Assembly: GCA_014529385.2 (NCBI GenBank)
Contig: CM043953.1
Coordinates: forward strand, 78,790,338-78,854,337
Direction: 5' to 3'
From: Adiantum capillus-veneris
Taxonomy: Eukaryota > Streptophyta > Polypodiopsida > Polypodiales > Pteridaceae
DNA: 64,000 nucleotides
The stretch's first letter is position 1, and the number at the start of each line of letters is the position of its first letter. The position numbers were made by a program, and so were the translations under genes. Below, one piece after another: positions 1 to 10,859 of the stretch. The notes beneath the pieces are model-generated. The model saw nothing but the letters and a program-made list of their open reading frames with translations. It made no database searches and was not told the origin of the DNA.

Positions 1-334
1 CCTCTGCTTAACTTTGTGGTTGTATCTGGTGTATTTCCTCAATACTGTGTAAACTATTTGCCCCATTGGTGTTGGGCTGAACTTCATTGAGTCTAAACAA
101 CAGCAATTTTCCTCCTTTGAGCTGAATTGAGAGTGTGTGTGTGAGTGTGTATGTGTGAGTGTTGAGTGGGCAAGTGGGAAACCTCTCTCTTCTCACTCCG
201 TCTGTGTGTTTCCTGTCTCGGCCAGGCTGGTTGTGTAAGCCGAGTGGTGTCCCATAATGTGTGTGTGTGTATCATCCCAAGAGTGTGTGTCCAGTCATTA
301 TAGAGGCGCTGTGTGTGTTTTCATCCCGCTCACA
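1..334 (+). repeat. 5' LTR (3' part only)
   Basis: This stretch matches 3763-4096 with a handful of differences and ends in the same CGCTCACA. It contains a TG-rich simple-sequence stretch (about 131-160) and short GTGTGT runs. The left part of the LTR lies outside the window. Confidence 0.75.
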
Positions 335-1413
335 TTCTTTTGGGGCCCCCATGGAGGATCTTCTTCGAGTACCTTCTGCTTCGAGCTTCAAGCTTCGAGA
401 TTTGGGATTACAGGTTGCAGACTACAGATTACAGATTACAGATTACAGGTTATAGGTTACAGGGACAGGGATAGGTACAGGTGATTCACACAGGTACATG
501 TAGCTGGAGTACAGTGATATACTAGCAGTGGTGTCACTTGCAGTTGTTGTGGGTATGCATCATTTGGCGCCTGTTTGAGCGCATTGTCTATTGGATTGTA
601 CGTTACTTGTGGAAATTGCCATGGTACGCCTTTGTGAAGCCATATATGGTTTTATTTGGCAGTCCCAGCCATTTCTGAGACTTGGTCTGGAAGATAGTCA
701 TTTATGAGACTTGCCTATATGCGATTTGCATTAGCCTTCGTGTGAGGGTCGATAGCGTGAGGTTTTATTGAGCTGGGAGATTCTCAAATGTGGAGATCCT
801 TTCGGTGATACAGGTAGCTGGAGCACCCTTTTCGTGACCTCGCCATAGGCTATGTACTAGTGAGTCCTATTTGATGCTCGGGTTCTATTGTTGACAGTTT
901 ATGCATACATATACAGTCTATATTTTGGGTTCCTACTGCTCTGCTTCTGGGGAAACTCTGCCAAAATTTTTCCAAGTTATGATGGCTGGTCTTTTGGTCT
1001 TTTGAGCCATTTATGTTGTTATGCTTCTAAAATTCTTGCAAAATCAAAGGATAAGATAGGTGTGCTTTCTTGGGAGCTGCATGGTTGGCTTTAATGGATG
1101 ATCAAAATGGCCCTCAATTCACTCCTTTTCATTTAACTCAAAGAATCCAGATTAATGTTCATGTGTCCAGGAAGATCTTTTTCCAGCAGCGCCTAGTCTT
1201 TATGTTCGGGCCAAGAAGATTAAGAGAGATACTGGAATGTCCTTTGCCTGTTGTAATTCCGATGATCAACTATGAAAACTCATTTGATGTGCATGTGTTT
1301 GTCCTTATCTAAAGCTGAACTCCATTGAAGTTTCTGGGGATTGGGTAGTGAAAAGTTTTGGGTTCTTGCATGTGTGTTCGAAGAGGTTCTTAAAGCATTA
1401 AACTTGGGTAGCC
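335..1413 (+). other. Leader of the LTR element with PBS-like start and GATTACAG repeats
   Basis: Immediately after the LTR, positions 339-350 read TTTTGGGGCCCC, resembling a degenerate form of the TTTTGGCGCCC primer-binding site used by many plant gypsy elements. Positions 404-466 are a run of imperfect GATTACAG/GGTTACAG units. The rest of this roughly 1-kb leader has no coding signal I can defend. Confidence 0.45.
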
Positions 1414-2905
1414 ATGGCTTTCTCTTATCCGGAATTTCATGGAGGAAGTGGTGAAGATGCGTAAGACTTTCTGGAGCAAGTCGAGGTGGCATGCATAAGC
1501 AACAATATGTGTGATGAGGAGAAGATTTTGAGGCTATTTGGATTGCTTTTGAAAGATGAGGCCCGTGTTTGGTTCATGGATTTGGAAGCTAAAGAAGCAG
1601 TGGCTTCTTCTTATGGTTTGAGTCTTGAAAAGTTTATAGAAGCTTTTTTAGAGCGTTTCTAGGTTTTTGAAGATGCAAATGCAGTATGGAATGAGCTCAA
1701 TGCTCTTAAGGAAGGTTCTTGTCAAGGTGTTGATGCCTATGTACAAGGTTTTACAGATTTATGGACTCGTTGGTGTGTTGCTCTTAAGGATGAGACCCCC
1801 CCCTTGTTCATTGAAGAAAAGTTCTTTTGTTGATGGTTTGTCACCTTGGTTGCGGTTAGAGGTTGAGTTGAAGAGGCCCGAGTCTTTTGAAGATGCAGTA
1901 TGCATTGCAAAGCACAAGGAATGGAAGTTTAAGCGTCTTGAGGAACATGGTATCAGTACAGGTATGCATGTGCAAGATGGATTTGACATGGAAGATGAAG
2001 TTAAGCCTAAGCAGGTGAAAAGTAGCCTATCCTATGATGTTTCTCGTTTCTTCCCAACGTCTATTGTGAAGCGTAAAGAGGTCTTGCACGTTGACAGGTT
2101 TATGGAAGAGCCTAAAGAGGTGAGTAATTCTTTGGATACACGATTGACAAGTCTTGAAGAGGATGCATTGGCTACTTGTGTACCTTGTGATTCTGTGTGT
2201 GAGTGTGAGGTCGAGGTTATTGATGATGAGCACGTATCTTTGGATACTAGTTCCTTGGAAATTAGGAAAGAGAGCAAGGTTGAGAGCCATTTTGTGGATT
2301 CGTTGGATGTGGAGCCTGTTTTGAAGCCATATTTTGATATATGTGCAGTGATTGAACCGATTTGTGACCATGATTGTGGTTTAGAGCAGGGATCTGTATT
2401 CTTGGAGACTGATGAACCCATGCTAGAAGCTATGGATAGTGGTGCTAGCCATGATTATGATGTGGATAAAGTTATGTGTGATGATGAGTATGCTTATGAT
2501 GATGAGAAGGGGTTTGGCATATATGAGTCCAATCTCAGCTATGTGGATGCCTATGCTAGGGATATGTGTGCTGCGGGGATACTTTTGTGCTTTGGATATC
2601 ACCAACTTTACCTTCACACAATGCTTTTAGCTACTTGGGTGCATGATTTGCAGGTTGTTGCTATGGCTGGTGAAGCCAAGATGCCAAGTGATGAGTCACT
2701 TGAGTTGTCTCTATCGGTTGGGTTGAATGTGGCATGCAATATTTATGCTTTTGGAAATCCAGACAAGGCGGATGTGTTAGTTGGATATGTCTATGGTGCA
2801 TTTTGGTTGATAGTTGACAAATGTAGGTGTGGTGTTATGATGCTTCTTGTGAATCAGGCGATATGCCTTTGGCCTTTTGATCCAGGTGGAATGAGCATCT
2901 ACTAG
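1414..2905 (+). pseudogene. Decayed retrotransposon gag fused to an acidic tail
   Basis: Reading from ATG 1414 gives a typical plant gag start (FSYPEFHGGSGEDA), then stops at 1462 (TAA) and 1660 (TAG), and a frameshift near 1820-1832. Across these breaks the gag domain is clear: KDEARVWFMDLEAKEA, then FEDANAVWNELNALKEGS, then LSPWLRLEVELKRPESFEDA. The remaining open frame (1667-2905) carries on into an acidic, Cys/Val-rich region with no zinc knuckle, ending near LCFGYHQLYLHTM and WVHDLQVVAMAGEA. I do not recognise that tail; it occupies the place of pol. The position between LTR and 3' purine tract supports element-encoded origin rather than a host gene. Confidence 0.6.
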
Positions 2906-2955
2906 TGCTGTTGCTGAGCATGAATGCTCTAGCAGGCTAGGGGGTGGGCAAATTA

Positions 2956-4096
2956 TGTCAGGAGTTTTTTGGAGCAAGGGATTGCGCATATGTACATACA
3001 CATGCATGGTGCATCAAATAAAGGATTGCCCATTTTCCAGAGCCAGGTGGTTATGTGGGGCCCACATGTGTACAGGTAGGACAAGGTGTACATAGTGCAT
3101 CGATTTTCACTATTACCGGTACCACTGTGTTTTTTCTATAATAAAGAGGAGTTGTTAGCACGTAAAACTTCTCGAGGAAGCTATCCGCGGGCCGACGACA
3201 TGAGGTAAGCAGGTGCATCAGATGGCATCTAGTGGCGTCAGGAGGTCGAACGGGGTCAATACTTGCACGTGGATAAGTATAGACACGACGTGGGTGTTTT
3301 CTTGTGATACTTATGCAGAAAGGTCATCATGAGGACCATTTTTTGGGGCTACTTCACGTGGTGGCGGGATGCATTATTGGAAAAAGCTGAGTGCCAGGTG
3401 TGCGGATGATGCAAAAAAGGTGACAACTATGCACTGCGAGGTCAGTTTTTGGCATGTTCGGGGTCCGTTTGAGGTCATCTAAAAGGCCAAGGGTGCCCAA
3501 CTAATAAAGCTAAGTGTGGGAACTGAAAAACTAGAGAGAAGACCAGAAAAAACGTGGAGAAGAGAGGAGGAACAGCCGCAGGTGTGTTTTTGGGGTTTTT
3601 GGAGCCTGTTTTGGCCGTAAATTGCTCATCCGAGGTCGGATTTGAGCACTTTGACATTGTAGGGTGGGGTTTTTGGGCGTTCCGGACACAATGGCGCTGT
3701 CCATTTTTCCAAATTCCTCACAGATTTTCTGCTATTTTTCTATGTAATCTTCTCCTGTGAGTGAAGCCTCTGAAACTTTGTGGTTGTATCTGGTGTATTT
3801 CCTCAATACTGTGTAAACTATTTGCCCCATTGGTGTTGGGCTGAACTTCATTGAGTCTAAACAACAGCAATTTGCCTCCTTTGAGCTGAATTGAGAGTGT
3901 GTGTGTGAGTGTGTATGTGTGAGTGTTGAGTGGGCAAGTGGGAAATCTCTCTCTTCTCACTCCGTCTGTGTGTTTCCTGTCTCGGCCAGGCTGGTTGTGT
4001 AAGCCGAGTGGTGCCCCATAATGTGTGTGTGTATCATCCCAAGAGTGTGTGTCGGGTCATTATAGAGGCGCTGTGTGTGTTTTCATCCCGCTCACA
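2956..4096 (+). repeat. 3' LTR (1,141 bp)
   Basis: It starts TGTCAGGAGT just after a purine-rich tract and ends CGCTCACA, so it has the canonical TG...CA ends. Its right end is homologous to 1-334. A possible TATA-like CTATAATAAA lies near 3135. The next bases (GCGGT, 4097-4101) would be the right target duplication. Confidence 0.65.
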
Positions 4097-5100
4097 GCGG
4101 TTTTCGATTCATGTTTTTATTATGGCTAGAAAATATTCATGCCATTGTGCCTATGGTTGGGGAGTCGACGTTATGGTTATGCTTTTGGAAACTTGTTTTG
4201 TTTAAGATTTTGATTTTGTGGTTTTGTTCTTCTTACAATTTTACTAATATGTACTCACTCGCTCTTTAGCGTCAAACTATAGGTGTAGTGCAGTTTCTTG
4301 TGCACTCTTCCTTTGGGCAGAGAGGACAGTTTCTTGCTGCTACAGTACATGCAACATCGTTTCCCAGCCCTCTCTGCCCAAAAAAGAAATTGCAACTTTT
4401 TTTGTTGATACAGGTATCGGTATAAGCGTCGGTACAATTCTCGAAATACGTGTCGGTATGACAGAAAGGTTTTTGACGCTTACTGGGACGCATTGTCATG
4501 CCGTGGTACGTGCATACTATGAAACTAAAATATCTACCTCACTCTCAATGCTTTTGTTATGTGGAACCAAATGCTATGATGTACATAGTGTGATATATGC
4601 GAAAATAGATGCCACCGTTGTAGTCGTGTGTATACCTTGCCGAGAAGACGAGGCCCTAGACGTGGAACTATGGCATGCTTTTTCACATAAATATATGTCT
4701 ATTTTTCTTAATAAATGTAAAAATTTCAAGTGTATAGAAGTGGCATGCTCGTTTTGCCTAGAAAGTTCAATGTGGACTATCTCGGCCAAAAATAGCAAGT
4801 TTCATGCGCGGGCGGAAGAGATGCATCTAGAGTGATTGAAAAGTGTTAAAATGAGGTTCAAAATTAAATTTAAGTTCAATGAAATTTTTCCACAAATTTG
4901 GGGATTTTTCCCAGCCCGTTTGGGCTTTTTTACGGGCCAAAAAGAGCATTTTTGGGCTAAAAATGACCAAAAATGGTCATAAAATGGTAAAAAATGACCC
5001 AAAATTGGCAAGACATGGCTCAAAATTCTACATCACCTGCGGTTCCATGAATAATCAGTGAGGGAACATTTTAGAACATCAATATCAGCACTTTAAGCTC
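4097..5100. other. Intergenic, no gene seen
   Basis: One 125-codon open frame (4458-4835, plus) has no recognisable domain and no context, so I do not call it a gene. An inverted repeat lies at 4312-4382 (separate entry). 4880-5010 is an A/T-rich low-complexity stretch. Confidence 0.5.
4312..4382. repeat. 14-bp inverted repeat, 43-bp loop
   Basis: TTTGGGCAGAGAGG at 4312-4325 is the exact reverse complement of 4369-4382. Pairing extends weakly outward. It could be a small foldback element relic or a transcribed hairpin; nothing decides between these. Confidence 0.6.
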
Positions 5101-5543
5101 CTTTGTGAAGGAATACAAAGCCGACACCTATGGTATGCTAGTGCAGTCTCGTGTTGTTCCAACCCTGTATTCGAGGTTGCGAGGCCACCAATTAGGGTTT
5201 CCCCTCTTCAAATACCTACTTGGGAATGTATAATGAAGTTATAAAGCTTCCATGAAATAAATACAATGGAGAATTGAAGCATTTGTATAGGGTTTTTATC
5301 AAGGCTAAAGAGCACTACAACTGTTTAATTGGCAGTCAGGCTACACCAAACCATCACACACACGAGAGTTTTGACTTGATCTAGGTTTGTTTTCAAAGAT
5401 GCACTTTCATGGCTGTATTTTTGTTCTTTTTTAGTGTGTTTTTAGCCTCAAATCTTCTACGACCTGCTTGATTTTGTTGCAAACTCTCGCAGTCAGAGAC
5501 CAAGCGCTTTCCTAGTCGCACTCCGCACTTCTTGACACAAGTT

Positions 5544-5557
5544 TGGTGAACCCGACA
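5544..5557 (+). promoter_or_regulatory. Candidate tRNA primer-binding site
   Basis: TGGTGAACCCGACA starts with TGG, complementary to a CCA tRNA end, and pairs with a 3' acceptor/T-arm type sequence. It lies a few bases after a possible LTR end (TTGACACA, about 5532-5539) and 65 bp before the gag ATG, the expected order. I cannot place the left edge of that LTR; it would lie within about 5080-5540. Confidence 0.4.
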
Positions 5558-5621
5558 CGAAGTAGGCTACGGTGTGGGTTCAAAATTTTCATTGAAATTC
5601 TCAAATAAAATCTTTAAATCT

Positions 5622-6219
5622 ATGGAGCAACATGGGGTTCGATTTGATCCAGTTACAATGCAAATGTTTCAAGCCTTTACAGTGTTTATGCAGCAGCAAC
5701 AAGCTGTAGAAAGGAGGGATCTTTCCTCAACCAAAGCACTTCAATCTGTGGTAAATAAAATTGACCAAATTAATGATAAAGATGTAACAAAGTATCTGTG
5801 TGGATATGTAAAGGAGATGGAGCTTCATCGAGTGCCCGAAGCAGAGATGGTACAGAGTTTTGAGCTAGTTGTGGTTCCTGAGATCAGATAGCATGTAAGG
5901 GGAATTAGAAACGAGCATGGGACAACATGGGAAGCATTCAAGTTAGACTTAAAAGAACAATATTTCATGGAGGACTCCAAAAGGGTGACAAGGAGGACTT
6001 TTTTAGAGTGGGTAGTTTGGCCAAAAGAGGGACTTTCGCCTACCAAACTGCTAAGGGAACTTGAACGCCGCTAAAATCAACTTTCAAGGACTGAGAAGGC
6101 TACTCTAAACTCAAAGAAGACAGAGCTCTTTTTGCAAGCTGCAGGCAAAGAGATTCAAGAGAAGTTAGAGTTACTACTTGAGGATAAGGATGTCTCTCAC
6201 GCTCACATTGAACCCACTA
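5622..6219 (+). pseudogene. Decayed LTR-retrotransposon gag
   Basis: From ATG 5622 (MEQHGVRFDPVTMQMF) the frame is open to TAG 5889, continues in the same frame to TAA 6072, and then to about 6219. The pieces read like one gag protein: a helical Gln-rich start, then KLDLKEQYFMEDSKRVT, then LLRELERR and KTELFLQAAGKEIQEKLELL. A PBS-like site lies just upstream. It is interrupted by two nonsense codons and ends abruptly where the minus-strand macroglobulin-like pseudogene begins, so the 3' part was lost. No pol domains remain. Confidence 0.55.
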
Positions 6220-6308
6220 TAACAGTTTTCATTTTGTCTCTATTCAGCATCAACAACTCTAAAAAAACATACTGTAGAAACATCCCAGCTAGGAAAAGAA
6301 TGAAAATT

Positions 6309-7662
6309 CTATTGGCTTCTCATTGCAAAAATTCTGACATTATCCTTTGCCTCTTTCTTGCCTTCTCCAGTTTTTATTATCTTCACTTGCACACCTAGTA
6401 CCAACTTCCCATCCACGTCACTAACTATTACCTTTCTTGTCACTTCCTCTCCTTTGCTAGCAAACATCTCCTTGTGCCTGAAACCCTCAAAGAGGAAAGC
6501 AGGATGTATAATAAAGCTCAATGTACCTGATTGCGCCTTGTTATTTATGTCAATTATGGATGAGGTGGTTGGAACTGAGATAGAAGAAGGGCAATCCTCA
6601 ATGCCATTAAATTTTTTTTTCCCATCATGTTTACCATACATATTTGAACCCGTGCTATATTGTAGTAGCTACTTTTTTGTGCTCTCTTTGCTTTATATTC
6701 AAGGCCAGTAGAAGCATCACCTAGGTTGGAATTATATGGGATGACAAATGTGAAGAGAAATGAACCAGATTTATTAAGCAAGATTTTCCCTTCCGTCAGC
6801 TTGTTCCCAAACAAGCATCGTGCTCTACATACTTGACATGGCCATGAGCAAGAACAACAGTTTGATACGCACCTCCTCCATTGGCTTGTAGTGACGTGTA
6901 TTATCATAGACATACCATTTGTAGGTTTTCACAATCACTTTGGTCAATCCTTAGTGAGGGCATACAAGTTACATCCTTACCTCTTTGCACAAAAATCATA
7001 TCGTACTCATTGACACCCTCTCATTTAACAATTGCCAGACCAAATCATTTGTGTATTCCATTTGGCTTCTGAAGTGCAAGGTGGCTTTACAAACAGGTGC
7101 ACCACTTTCAAGAGAGGTCCCCCATGCTATGCAAAACCCAGTGACATTGTCAGGAGAAACATCCAACGTGAGTTGTGTGCATTGTACCCATACAAATACA
7201 ACATGGTCAGCCTTGTTAGGTTCAGAGTTGCCTTGGCATTGCATCCATGCCCATTCTGTAGGCTCCACAATTACAAGTAATTGGCCAAAATTCTCATCTA
7301 GATACTGGAGAAATCTGCCAAGAAAAACTTTGTTCAAGTTGAAGAGCTACTTCCAGGTCGTGTGCTTTCTTGCTTAATGAACATGTCCTGCCTTCAGTAT
7401 AGCTAGAGTTGGTAAAAGAGTGAAGGTCCATTGTAGGAGCTATAATCATCCACCTCCACTTGCACCACTTGGATGCAACATGATGAGAAATTGAGTACTG
7501 ATAAAGGTATGTAGGGATTCTTAAGTGTTGAAGGGTTGAGGACAACCATGTCAATAGGACTCACTATAAAACCTCCCAAAGCTTCAACACCATCACATTG
7601 GAACTTTGTTGTTGCCTTGGATTCATCAAGGTAATGACCGTCCTTGAGAGATGCACTGGCTT
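6309..7662 (-). pseudogene. Alpha-2-macroglobulin-family pseudogene (MG domains)
   Basis: Read on the minus strand from 7662 to 6309, the translation changes frame several times but keeps the order of the N-terminal macroglobulin (MG) domains. Pieces in order: DGHYLDESKATTKFQ, then LKNPYIPLSVLNF, then LTLDVSPDNVTGFCIAW with TSLESGAPV, then YDNTRHYKPMEEVRIK (the 'DR-x-YKPGE-V-K' signature of MG domains), then GSFLFTFVIPYNSNLGDAS, then SFIIHPAFLFEGFR and VIVSDVDGKLVLGVQVKI. The family comprises large secreted or periplasmic protease traps, known mainly from animals and bacteria. Stops and frame changes (for example just after the YKP piece) indicate a pseudogene, although unrecognised introns could explain some shifts. 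It is cut at the left by a gag relic and at the right by a (CT)n array. No thioester region is in the window. Confidence 0.6.
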
Positions 7663-7664
7663 TT

Positions 7665-7667
<3 letters not shown>

Positions 7668-7749
<82 letters not shown>

Positions 7750-7820
7750 GCTCCTTCCCTCCCTCCCTCCCTAGCGCTCATGTTGAGGTGAGCGCTAGAG
7801 AGAGAGAGAGAGAGAGAGAA
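7668..7820. repeat. (CT)n - palindrome - (AG)n hairpin
   Basis: About 80 bp of pure CT (7668-7748) is followed by a CCCT-rich spacer, the perfect inverted repeat CTAGCGCTCA (7771-7780) / TGAGCGCTAG (7789-7798) with an 8-base loop, and then (AG)n to about 7820. The two simple-sequence arms are themselves complementary, so the whole can fold as a long hairpin. Confidence 0.8.
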
Positions 7821-8026
7821 TTTAAAAAGCTGATTTTAAAAAAAAACATTTTTCAAAAGCGATTGCACTCTATGTCTATAAATTGATTGTAGGGAGATAA
7901 TTTTGCATTAGAGTTTGTTCAGATTTGGTGAAGTGTGTTGTGCTCGGCTTGTGAAGGTAATCATTTTTTTTTCTTTGCTAGTGCTTGCTTGGATTGATTA
8001 CCATGCTTGGATGCTATTGCATGTAA

Positions 8027-8139
<113 letters not shown>

Positions 8140-8231
8140 GAATTGTTTGCTCTCTCTCAAAGCTTGCTCTCTCTCTTCAGAAGGGTTGGATTTGCTCTCT
8201 CTCAAAGCTTTTGTTGTCGGTTTTAGTTCTC

Positions 8232-8810
8232 TCTAAAGATGGCCAAAAGTATGATGTTGGCGCTTGTGTTGAGTTCATTTACATTGGAGCGACCATTGGT
8301 ATAGGTCAAATAGGAAAGACTTCAAACCTTAATAAGCTACATGGGAGCAAGTTTCTTTCAGGTTGTTTTTCTGTTTCCGTGTTAGAAGTGTATAATGGCA
8401 AGGATGCTCATGTACCTTCAACAAACGATCAAATGAATACAGCATTGTTACATGGTCAAAAAGCGATCTGGTAATTAATTTGTTCATCTCTATAGACACT
8501 ATAAAGAATAATCTATTAGCTAGTTATTAGAAGTATTCTTGATAATTAATCAACACTGTGCCATTTTTTTACTAGCGTGTCACCAAGACTACAAGGAAAA
8601 AACAAGAAGAAATATCTACATCTACTATAATTATGACTATATCAAAGAGCATACAGGCTAGTCGGATGCCATCACCACTTGCCATGACATCCAAAAAATC
8701 TTTAAAAATTGCAAAAGGAAAAGTTAGTGCAAGAAGGAGCATCTTCAGGATTTTTCAAAGACAAGGTGAAGTGCGCGAAGAGGGAGCGTTGGTATTCAAT
8801 TAGTAACCAA
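8232..8810 (+). pseudogene. Unrecognised two-piece coding fragment
   Basis: The frame ending at 8474 contains a protein-like stretch (GQKYDVGACVEFIYIGATIG ... LHGSKFLSGCFSVSVLEVY) free of simple repeats. After a GT-rich gap, a T-tract and TACTAG (about 8565-8576), a second open stretch runs to TAG near 8808 (TTRKKQEEISTST ... SARRSIFRIFQRQGEV). This looks like two exons, but the obvious donor (CTG/GTAATT at 8471) joins them out of frame. The first piece vaguely resembles the C-terminal DNA-transposon-associated domain found with plant En/Spm proteins, a weak resemblance. No function assigned. Confidence 0.3.
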
Positions 8811-10200
8811 AGTGAGAACTAGAGAAATGCGATGAGAAAGAGAACAATCATTACAAAATCCATACCGTGAAGCTCTTTAGGTTCTTACATTGTGTGAGTT
8901 AGATTTTCTTGCAGTGTATTTCTCAACATTTGAGACAAATTTTTGTGTGATAGAAGCAAAGATTTACCTATGATATGAGCTGATAATGGGAAAACAAAAA
9001 TTGTATAGAATAGTTTAAACCAGAAAGAGTAGTGGATATTAGACAAGTAGCCTCATTATGGTGGTGTATGTAGAGAACATTGAGGGCCATTCCTAAATAT
9101 GATGATTTACCTACACAACCATCGGTAAAGAGTTAGAAGACAAAAAATATAAGTGCAAAATTAGGGCACAAAGTCAATGGAGTACGTGAGTAAAGACACA
9201 CATATATATGACAATTAATGAGGACATATTCAAACACGTTAAAATTAAGCACATAATGCAAAAGGGGTTGGCATCAAAATCATGCATAGGAACAAGTATC
9301 ATGCACTAAAAGGTAGCTATTCACAAAGGAGTAATAAAAATAACAGGAGACAGGTCATACAGAAGCTAGATTAAGCAAGATGGAGCAATAACTTCAATAA
9401 TATAACATGGAAGACAACTACAAAGTGCAAAGTCCATTAGAGTACATTACTGAAAAGAGATAATTATAAAATGTTGTTGCTTGTTGTCAATTGGGAATTG
9501 CTCGCATAGCTATATGAGAATTCTAATAAAAATGGCAAGACTGTTAAGGTAAACTTGTATTAAAACGTGGTTATCACAGGGTGTTTGGTACGTGTTGTGT
9601 GTTACTTCATAAAAATAATTGCGTCGGGCTTCTGCTTGTGTGGACTATGCCCATTGGATACTACAACATGATAATCCTGAGTGGGATTTGATTTACAAAG
9701 ACGATATATATCGTCTTAGTGCAGCTTTCTGAAGTGAAACATTTACGGGTATGTGTGTGTTTAAAGTGTGATGTGATTACATATATGGCATGGGCATGAT
9801 GGCAAGCTACAAGCATATTGATTTGAGACAAACAAAATAAAAGAGTTGGTAAAAAAAAAAATTTATCCCTTGTAAGTTAGCTTGTTTATCATAACCAAAA
9901 TAGATTATGATTGTGACCAATTGTGTGTTTGTTCTAAGAAAGAGGGGGGGGGGGGGGAGACAAAATTTCTGCAAAGAAACATGACTCAAAGTAAACAGTT
10001 TAAAAGTTGCTAGTGTTTGGTTAAAATAAAGGACACATTTTTTAAAAAACTAAAGCGATATGCTCAGTGTGTTGAAAACAAATAACAAAAAAAATGCGAG
10101 GAGGCTGCCAACTATTTACATAGGTTGGTTTGACACAGGTTTGGATTCATCGTAAATGCGGTGGGGATGAGATTCCCAATTGTATCCGACAACGAGGAGG
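8811..10200. other. A/T-rich intergenic DNA, no gene seen
   Basis: There are no open frames above about 60 codons and no recognised domain. The only notable feature is a run of 14 G at 9944-9957. Confidence 0.6.
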
Positions 10201-10229
10201 GTCATGGCCTTCCATTCGGGTCGGGTGTT

Positions 10230-10780
10230 TTGAGGGTTGCATGAGAGCCAAGGTCAATATTCCAGGCAGGAGAAATAGGGTTTGTGATTACCATACCATT
10301 GGTTAGACAAGGTGAGGTTGGTGGGAGGAACATGTTCACGGTCGTGGATTTCAGCTTTCTATTCGGTGAGGTGATCGGAGTAGTACTGGAAGTGGTAATC
10401 CCAGTTTGTGTCGAGCAAAATGTCCCGAAAGTCAAAGGTCATGCGAGGTTTATGGAATGTGTCGTACATAAGGACATTGTGGTGGAGATTATGAAAAAGT
10501 ATAGCAGACATTCTTTTGACCGTGTGGTCCCAAACACAAAATATAGTGATAGAAAAACATCCCTAAGCTTGGTTCAAGAGTATTACCTTACATGTGCGGG
10601 TGGTTTCGATGGAAGGTGAACGTGTGAGGGACGTGGATTTTGCCAGTGCGAAGCTTCGCATGAGCCCACTAGATGTTGCCTGGGGCGGGGGGTGCCAAAA
10701 TATGGAACACCACGGAATTTGAGTTGGCCTTCGACGTTGTTGAGAAATTTGCGGTCTTGCTAGGAAAGCACCGGGCTTAT
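10230..10780 (-). pseudogene. Possible tyrosinase/polyphenol-oxidase relic
   Basis: Reading the minus strand from about 10,780 to 10,230 and allowing frame changes, I see QLKFRGVPYFGTPRPRQ, then KIHVPHTFTFHRN, then IFCVWDHTVKRMSAI (compare the CuB-site pattern 'FF-x-HH-x-NVDRMW' of plant polyphenol oxidases), then NWDYHFQYYSDHLTE (compare the 'WLDA-x-FLFYDE' stretch after CuB). The order fits the family, but the copper-binding His pair is not preserved and every piece is in a broken frame. This is a hypothesis from pattern memory, not a firm call. Confidence 0.3.
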
Positions 10781-10859
10781 GGCTGTGAGAGTTTGTGAGA
10801 GAACTCCAAAAAACTATATGAAGGAGTTAAACCATAGATGCCATGAAGACTAGGGTTTG

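Larger units (their letters stand above)
1..4096 (+). mobile_element. Non-autonomous LTR retrotransposon, 5' end cut by window
   Basis: Bases 10-334 are repeated almost unchanged at 3773-4096, both ending in CGCTCACA, as expected for the ends of two LTRs. Between them lie a leader, a decayed gag and a long acidic ORF; no protease, reverse transcriptase or integrase is visible. A purine tract (about 2939-2950) precedes the 3' LTR, which starts with TGTCAGGAGT at 2956. The 5' LTR must begin roughly 800 bases left of the window, so a target duplication cannot be checked. Inference: a LARD-type or gag-only element mobilised in trans. Confidence 0.75.

Noticed and set aside
4458-4835. 125-codon plus-strand frame
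   Set aside because: No domain, no similarity I can name and no promoter or neighbour context; a chance frame is as likely.
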